32,532 nt of DNA from Quinella sp. 1Q7 (GTDB lineage Bacteria > Bacillota > Negativicutes > Selenomonadales > Selenomonadaceae), in contig JADEZP010000018.1 of the NCBI GenBank assembly GCA_015206805.1, positions 1 to 32,532 of the forward strand, given 5' to 3'. Positions within the stretch are counted from its first letter, which is position 1; each line of letters begins with the position of its first letter. The notes beneath the pieces were generated by a model. It ran no database searches and was not told where the DNA came from. It worked only from the letters and a program-made list of their open reading frames with translations. The position numbers and the translations under genes were made by a program. Positions 27,491 to 32,532 of the stretch are shown here, piece by piece.

Positions 27491-27744
27491 CATGCGAGCG
27501 CGACATTGTCGAGCCCGAAGTCAGTTTCAGCGGAATTAATTTCGCGACGTGCCTGCAACTGTTCCAAAGCTCGTTCGGAGACCTGCAAATCTTCGTAAGC
27601 GAAAATTTCGTTGTCGTTATCGTCGGGATACCGGCCGGGCATGTTTACGGTGAATTTTTCGCCCTTGAAACTAAATTCAACCGGTCGCACGTCGCGGCGC
27701 AAAATTTCGCCTGTTTCGGGATGAATTCGAGTTTCGGCAGTCAT
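27490..27744 (-). CDS. Small protein resembling the YgiT/MqsA-type N-terminal region
   Basis: MTAETRIHPETGEILRRDVRPVEFSFKGEKFTVNMPGRYPDDNDNEIFAYEDLQVSERALEQLQARREI; HPETGE..RDVRP motif; no neighbouring toxin identified. Confidence 0.55.
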   Translation of the reverse strand: MTAETRIHPETGEILRRDVRPVEFSFKGEKFTVNMPGRYPDDNDNEIFAYEDLQVSERALEQLQARREINSAETDFGLDNVALA

Positions 27745-27801
27745 GGGAATTCCTCCGCCGTATAAAACCGTCGAGCTTATCGACGGGAATTTGCTTGTCA
27801 A

Positions 27802-28383
27802 TCAGAACAGGAAGTTGAAAATTTGCGTCAAGATGCCCTGACGTTGTTTTGCGTTGAGCGGACCTTTGCCGTTGAATTTAAGCGTGGCGTCGGCGACCTT
27901 GTATGACGGGACGGTATTGTTCATTGTCACGTCGTCGCGGCGAATGACTCCGCGCAGTGTGATTTTATGTTCGTCGCGATTTTGCCAGATGGATTGCGTG
28001 CCCTCGACGATCATGTTGTCGTTGGGCAGGACTTCGACGACGGTAACGGTTATCTGCCCCGAAAAGCGATTCGTATCGGTTGCGGTGCCGTCCGCTTGCC
28101 AGTTATCGGAGCCGCTTGCCGAAAACGCCTTGATAAAGTCGAAAATACCCGTGCCGCTGCCGACGCTTACGGAGCCAGATTTTGAGTTCGTGCGGGACTT
28201 CGTGGCAGTTTGCGTCGTCGATTCGCTGATTACGATTGTCAAGATGTCGCCGACGTTGCGAGCCTTTTTGTCGGAGTACATGCTCATTGCGCCGCCGTCG
28301 ACCCACAACGACTTGGCGTCGACCGTGCCGCCTGCAATGACGAACGCCGCGATTAAAATTGCCGCGAGAAATTTTTTTGTCAT
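27802..28383 (-). CDS. flgH: Flagellar L-ring protein FlgH
   Basis: Signal peptide; SLWVDGGAMSMYSDKKARNVGDILTIVISESTTQTATKSRT..FSGQITVTVVEVLPNDNMIVEGTQSIWQNRDEHKITLRGVIRRDDV. Confidence 0.93.
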   Translation of the reverse strand: MTKKFLAAILIAAFVIAGGTVDAKSLWVDGGAMSMYSDKKARNVGDILTIVISESTTQTATKSRTNSKSGSVSVGSGTGIFDFIKAFSASGSDNWQADGTATDTNRFSGQITVTVVEVLPNDNMIVEGTQSIWQNRDEHKITLRGVIRRDDVTMNNTVPSYKVADATLKFNGKGPLNAKQRQGILTQIFNFLF

Positions 28384-28460
28384 AATGTCACCTCCTCAAA
28401 TCGTGTTAAGTTGTGTTGCGCCGACTGAACGTTAATCGCTGAATTTGAGTTTGTAGCATC

Positions 28461-28625
28461 TACTTTCTCTTTGCTTGCCCAAAGAGAAAGTAGCAAAGAG
28501 AAAAGGCACCTCGCGGGGGCGTTAGTCCCGATTGCCGCGACGTTGCGCCCACCCGTAGCCGCACGTTGCCCGCGGACTTCGCATCACGCTCAGTGCGCGG
28601 GCAAGGCGCGCGTCCATGCGCGCCT
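28461..28625. repeat. Multi-hairpin intergenic element between flgA and flgH
   Basis: CTACTTTCTCTTTG-cttgcc-CAAAGAGAAAGTAG; TTGCCCGCG-N21-CGCGGGCAA; GGCGCGC-gtccat-GCGCGCC. Confidence 0.75.
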
Positions 28626-28647
28626 CAATATTTCGCGATTGTATTGT

Positions 28648-29355
28648 TCACATGGTGACTTCGACGGTGTGCGCGTCAATGACTTTGGCAGTCAAAATTA
28701 TTTCGGACGTTTCGTTTTTGACCTTGACGAGCGAGCCGATTCGTCCGCGCGTCATAACGATGCCTTTAGCTGTGGCGCGTATGCCGTTGTAGTTGACGAT
28801 GATGTTGACGTGCTGACCGTGATTGACGGCGACGGGCTGTTGAAAGTAAGCAAGCGTGACGGGCGAACCTGCGCGAATGAATCTGTGCGGCACAAGTCCG
28901 TTGACCTCGGCGATGTCCTTTATGTATTCGTTGCGCCCGTCAACGGTGACTTCGGCACTGTGAAAGTCGCGGGCGTCGACGGGGACTTCGATTCGCAGGT
29001 CGTGGCTTGCGACGAGCACCGTGTCAAAAACTTTGACGCTTGCCGTGTAGCTAACCGTTCGATTCGCGCGACCGTTGACGTAAATCATCACGCGCACGGG
29101 CGTCAAGCTGATGTAATTTATCTGCGCGGGGAGTTCGGCTTTCACGTCGACGACGCCTTCGGGCAACTTGATGTCGACGGGTGCTTGAGTGAAAAAAATT
29201 TCGTGCCGACGATTTTCGCCGCGTTGAGCCAAAGCTTTTTCCACGGCGTCGAGGGCGATTGCCTGCAGTTCCGCGCCGCTGACCGTGTAAGCAAAAGTTC
29301 GCGGCATCAAACTCATTACCAAGATCAATGCCGCGATAAAAAATATTCGTTTCAT
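28648..29355 (-). CDS. flgA: Flagellar basal body P-ring formation chaperone FlgA
   Basis: Signal peptide; VPHRFIRAGSPVTLAYFQQPVAVNHGQHVNIIVNYNGIRATAKGIVMTRGRIGSLVKVKNETSEIILTAKVIDAHTVEV. Confidence 0.92.
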   Translation of the reverse strand: MKRIFFIAALILVMSLMPRTFAYTVSGAELQAIALDAVEKALAQRGENRRHEIFFTQAPVDIKLPEGVVDVKAELPAQINYISLTPVRVMIYVNGRANRTVSYTASVKVFDTVLVASHDLRIEVPVDARDFHSAEVTVDGRNEYIKDIAEVNGLVPHRFIRAGSPVTLAYFQQPVAVNHGQHVNIIVNYNGIRATAKGIVMTRGRIGSLVKVKNETSEIILTAKVIDAHTVEVTM

Positions 29356-29361
29356 GTTAAA

Positions 29362-30153
29362 TCAGCGTTTCAACTGGTTGGCAGTCTCAAGCATGGAGTC
29401 GGAAGTTGTGACCGCCTTAGCGTTCGATTCGTAGGCGCGTTGTGCAACAATCATGTTGACCATTTCCTCGACGACCTGCACGCCGCTCATTTCAAGCGTG
29501 TTTTGTGCAAGGACGCCCGCGCCGTCTTGACCGGGCTCACTTTCAATCGGTGCGCCCGACGCCGGAGTTTCCATGAATAAATTTTTGCCGTAAGCGTAAA
29601 GTCCTTCGGGATTGACGAAACGCACAAGGGTTATCTGCCCGATTTCGGTTTGCTCACCGCCTGCGGGCGTATCGGAGACGCGACCGTCCGAACTGATTAC
29701 GAGACTGCTAATCGGCGCGTTTTCGTCAAGCGTGATGTTCGGAATGAGCAGGAAACCTTCGCTTGTCACGATTCGGCGGTTTGAGTCGAGCTTAAACGAG
29801 CCGTCGCGCGTGTAAGCTGTTGTGCCGTCCGGCATTTGAATTTGGAAGAATCCGTCGCCTTGAATGCCGACGTCGCTGGGATTGTCCGTCGTCTGAAGCG
29901 GTCCTTGCGTAAAAACTCTGTGTGTCGCGGAAACTCTGACGCCCAAGCCGACTTGCAAACCTTGCGGATATTGCGTGCCGTTGCCGGAGTTGCCGCCCGC
30001 GTCGCGCAACGTTTGATAAAGCAAGTCTTGAAATTCCGCACGAATTTTTTTGCCGCCGTAGGTGTTGACGTTGGCGATATTGTGAGCCACAACGTCCATA
30101 TTAGTCTGCTGCGCCTTCATGCCCGACGCCGCCGACCAAAGCGATCTCATCAT
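29362..30153 (-). CDS. flgG: Flagellar distal rod protein FlgG
   Basis: MMRSLWSAASGMKAQQTNMDVVAHNIANVNTYGGKKIRAEFQDLLYQTLRD..GDGFFQIQMPDGTTAYTRDGSFKLD..EMVNMIVAQRAYESNAKAVTTSDSMLETANQLKR. Confidence 0.96.
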   Translation of the reverse strand: MMRSLWSAASGMKAQQTNMDVVAHNIANVNTYGGKKIRAEFQDLLYQTLRDAGGNSGNGTQYPQGLQVGLGVRVSATHRVFTQGPLQTTDNPSDVGIQGDGFFQIQMPDGTTAYTRDGSFKLDSNRRIVTSEGFLLIPNITLDENAPISSLVISSDGRVSDTPAGGEQTEIGQITLVRFVNPEGLYAYGKNLFMETPASGAPIESEPGQDGAGVLAQNTLEMSGVQVVEEMVNMIVAQRAYESNAKAVTTSDSMLETANQLKR

Positions 30154-30336
30154 GATGAATGCATCTCCTTTATGAATTCTAACGTCCGTATCTGATGTTC
30201 CGAAATTTATATCGGCAAGATTGTAATTGGCATTAAAAATTTTTTCAAGCCCGAAAAAAAATCGCATACGCCATAAGTTTTTCAGCATAGGCTGATATAA
30301 TCCGCGCCAGTTAGAAATTGATTAGAGGTGGAGGAA

Positions 30337-31293
30337 ATGATTAGGCGAGTTCTTTGGGTGCTGCTCGTAGTTTCCGCCGTGAGTTTTGCAAGCATCAGCT
30401 CGGCGGCTGCCCTGAAGTACGGCGACAAAGGTGACGACGTCAGAGAAATTCAAACGTATCTTATCGCGCAAAATCTCCTGCACGCGGCGGCTGACGGTGT
30501 TTACGGCACGGCAACCGTCAACGCAATCAAGGACTTTCAAAGCGCACTCGGTCTTGAAGTCGACGGCATTTGCGGCGCAATGACTTACAAAATTTTGCGC
30601 GCGGCGGCTTACGACGAAATTGACATTAACACATTCCAACTTGGCGATTACGTGCCCGAACACAACGAAATTCCCAAAGCTTCGACGGCGGCCGCCTCCG
30701 TCCTCAGCGCAGTGAAGACCGTCAATGAGGTCGTTCGATACGCAGAGGTCGGCGACGTTATCAAGCTCGGAATGCAGGGCGACGGCGTTGTCCACATCCA
30801 AAATAAATTGAGTGAGCTCGGCTTTTACGACGGCGAAGTTGACGGTATCTGCGACGAAATGACCGTTGACGCGCTGAAAGATTTCCAGAGCAGTCGCGGT
30901 CTCAAAGCCGACGGCATTTGCGGGCGCAGAACTTATTCCGCGTTCGACGGTGACTTCGCAGACGTCGCAGATTTGAACGTCATCGATTACGGCGGCGAAC
31001 CGCTTTACTACAGCAGAGTCGTTGAGGTCGAGGCAACGGGCTATTCCAGTGCGCAAGTCGGCATGAGTGCTTACACCGCCACGGGCACGCTTTGCAGATA
31101 CGGAGTCATTGCGGTTGACCCGCGCTTCGTTCCGCTCGGCACGAAAGTTTACATTCCCGGCTACGGCTACGCTGTGGCTGAAGATACGGGCGGCGCGATT
31201 GTCGGCAACGTGGTCGATCTTGCCTTCGATACCGTCGGCGAATGCTTCGCATGGGGTCGCCGCTTCGTGCCGATGTACATACTTGAAGAATAA
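30337..31293 (+). CDS. Peptidoglycan-binding (two PG_binding_1 domains) and 3D-domain protein, exported
   Basis: MIRRVLWVLLVVSAVSFASISSAAA; GDKGDDVREIQTYLIAQNLL..DGVYGTATVNAIKDFQ; second copy LGMQGDGVVHIQNKLSELGFYDGEVDGICDEMTVDALKDFQ; 3D domain VEATGYSSAQ..TATGTLCRYGVIAVDPRFVPLGTKVYIPGYGYAVAEDTGGAI. Confidence 0.93.
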   Translation: MIRRVLWVLLVVSAVSFASISSAAALKYGDKGDDVREIQTYLIAQNLLHAAADGVYGTATVNAIKDFQSALGLEVDGICGAMTYKILRAAAYDEIDINTFQLGDYVPEHNEIPKASTAAASVLSAVKTVNEVVRYAEVGDVIKLGMQGDGVVHIQNKLSELGFYDGEVDGICDEMTVDALKDFQSSRGLKADGICGRRTYSAFDGDFADVADLNVIDYGGEPLYYSRVVEVEATGYSSAQVGMSAYTATGTLCRYGVIAVDPRFVPLGTKVYIPGYGYAVAEDTGGAIVGNVVDLAFDTVGECFAWGRRFVPMYILEE

Positions 31294-31303
31294 TCGGTTA
31301 CCC

Positions 31304-31348
31304 GAAAAAAATTCCTCGGCGTTGAGATTCGTCGGGGAATTTTTTTTG
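31304..31348 (+). terminator. Terminator after 3D-domain gene
   Basis: AATTCCTCGGCG-ttgagatt-CGTCGGGGAATT followed by tttttt. Confidence 0.75.
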
Positions 31349-31402
31349 CGCGGTGCAGACGGTGCGGCGTCTGTAACGTTGAAATAACTTTTGTGTTGTT
31401 AA

Positions 31403-31475
31403 TCTACTTTCTTTCGGCGGAGAAAAATTTACGCGTAAACGTCACGTTGCCGCACGTCCATGTGCGCCCCTTAAT
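31403..31475. repeat. Diverged, shortened relative of the 28461-28625 intergenic element
   Basis: tctactttctttcggcggagaaa ... ttgccGCACgtccatGTGCgcccc, compare tctactttctctttgc ... GCGCGCgtccatGCGCGCc. Confidence 0.45.
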
Positions 31476-31563
31476 TCGCAACTTAAATTCTGCGCCCAAA
31501 TTTCGCGGCTTGACGGAACGGCGCGGGCGTGCTAGATTTTTTCGCAAAGGAGGTCGAAAATTT

Positions 31564-31935
31564 TTGTACGAAATTACTGTCGGCGCGGCGTTCGAGGCTG
31601 CGCATTTCATTGCGGGCTACGACGGCAAATGCGCACGTCTGCACGGGCACAACTGGACTGTGGAGGCTGTCGTTCGCGGACGGGAGCTTGACGCGCTCTG
31701 TATGCTGATTGATTTTAAAATTCTCAAGGCGGAACTTAACCGCGTGCTTGACGAATTCGATCACCGCTTCTTGAATGAGCTGGAGACTTTCGCGCAGGAA
31801 AATCCCACGGCGGAAAATCTTGCGCGAAAAATTTTTGAGCAGCTCAAAACGTCGGACATCTTCAACGACGCGACGAAACTGCACGCCGTCAAAGTTTGCG
31901 AGTCGCCGAATTCCTGCGTGACGTATCATGAGTAG
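31564..31935 (+). CDS. queD: 6-carboxy-5,6,7,8-tetrahydropterin synthase (QueD)
   Basis: TTG start after aaaggaggtc; LYEITVGAAFEAAHFIAGYDGKCARLHGHNWTVEAVVRG..LIDFKILKAELNRVLDEFDHRFLNE..NPTAENLA. Confidence 0.92.
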   Translation: MYEITVGAAFEAAHFIAGYDGKCARLHGHNWTVEAVVRGRELDALCMLIDFKILKAELNRVLDEFDHRFLNELETFAQENPTAENLARKIFEQLKTSDIFNDATKLHAVKVCESPNSCVTYHE

Positions 31936-32532
31936 CGCGTTCGTCACGGAAATTTTTTCGTCGGTGCAGGGCGAAGGCAAGTACATCGGCTGTCGACAAG
32001 TTTTCGTGCGGCTTGCCGATTGCAACCTGAATTGCGCCTTTTGCGACACCGACTGCCGCCGCGCAGAAAATTGTCGTGTCGAGACGGCGGCGGGCACCGC
32101 AACTTTCCGCGACGTGAAAAATCCGCTTGAGCCCGCGCAGGTCGTCGAGGTCGTGAAAAATTTTTGCGGCACAGTCCCGACGCAGGCAGTGAGCTTTACG
32201 GGCGGCGAGCCGCTGTTGAATTGGCGATTCGTGCGCGACGCGGCGACGGCGATAAAAAATTTCGGCGTGAAAATTTTCCTTGAGACGAACGGCACACTCC
32301 CCGACGCGCTTGAAAAAATTTCGGACGCGGTCGACATAATCAGCATGGACATCAAATTGCCGAGCGTCGTCGGGCGAAATTTACTGCCGCTCCACGAAAA
32401 ATTTTTGCAGGTCGCGCACGGCAAGGATTTGTATGTTAAAATCGTTGTAGCGGATTCGTCGACGCGCGAAGAATTTTTATCGGCGGTCGAGGCGGTCGCG
32501 AAGGTCGACGCGGGAATTTTGCTGATACTCCA
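31928..32532 (+). CDS. queE: 7-carboxy-7-deazaguanine synthase (QueE, radical SAM), 3' end outside window
   Basis: MSSAFVTEIFSSVQGEGKYIGCRQVFVRLADCNLNCAFCDTD (CxxxCxxC variant of radical SAM loop) ... VSFTGGEPLLNW. Overlaps the queD stop; absent from the ORF track (edge). Confidence 0.93.
   Translation, partial: MSSAFVTEIFSSVQGEGKYIGCRQVFVRLADCNLNCAFCDTDCRRAENCRVETAAGTATFRDVKNPLEPAQVVEVVKNFCGTVPTQAVSFTGGEPLLNWRFVRDAATAIKNFGVKIFLETNGTLPDALEKISDAVDIISMDIKLPSVVGRNLLPLHEKFLQVAHGKDLYVKIVVADSSTREEFLSAVEAVAKVDAGILLIL

Noticed and set aside
28471-29580. 369-aa plus-strand ORF over flgA and the intergenic element
   Set aside because: Antisense to flgA with no domain signature; explained by codon bias.
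31393-31563. Upstream extension of queD from 31393
   Set aside because: Runs through an intergenic hairpin element; aaaggaggtc plus TTG at 31564 matches the conserved QueD start.

Overview
The window is a bacterial chromosomal segment. Gene content and codon style suggest a diderm Firmicute of the Negativicutes/Selenomonadales type (inference). Most of it is ordinary housekeeping sequence: gmd (partial), mutS2, an RTX-repeat protein, an RND efflux pair, tRNA-Gln, dnaB, DUF116, ruvA-ruvC, a YebC-family gene, GNAT, NlpC/P60, tyrS, rodA, flgG-flgA-flgH, a PG-binding/3D-domain protein, queD and queE (partial). The unusual part is about 5.57-9.65 kb. There a minus-strand glucitol/sorbitol-type PTS operon (SorC-like regulator, IIC, IIB, IIA, epimerase) is broken up by three full and one 5'-truncated copies of a plus-strand cassette. 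Each cassette encodes an HNH nuclease followed by a variable tandem array (2-5) of CxxC...CxxC zinc fingers. The three full copies carry a near-identical ~125-bp leader with two convergent sigma70-like promoters and a long inverted repeat, arranged as a nuclease mRNA promoter facing a candidate antisense sRNA promoter. Each cassette junction cuts a PTS-operon gene or another cassette. Other oddities are tandem duplications of 3' gene ends (ruvA, and the ORF downstream of the MBL-fold gene), a low-complexity insertion in ruvA, and two diverged copies of a hairpin-containing intergenic element. All identifications come from reading the sequence and remembered family motifs; no database search was run.
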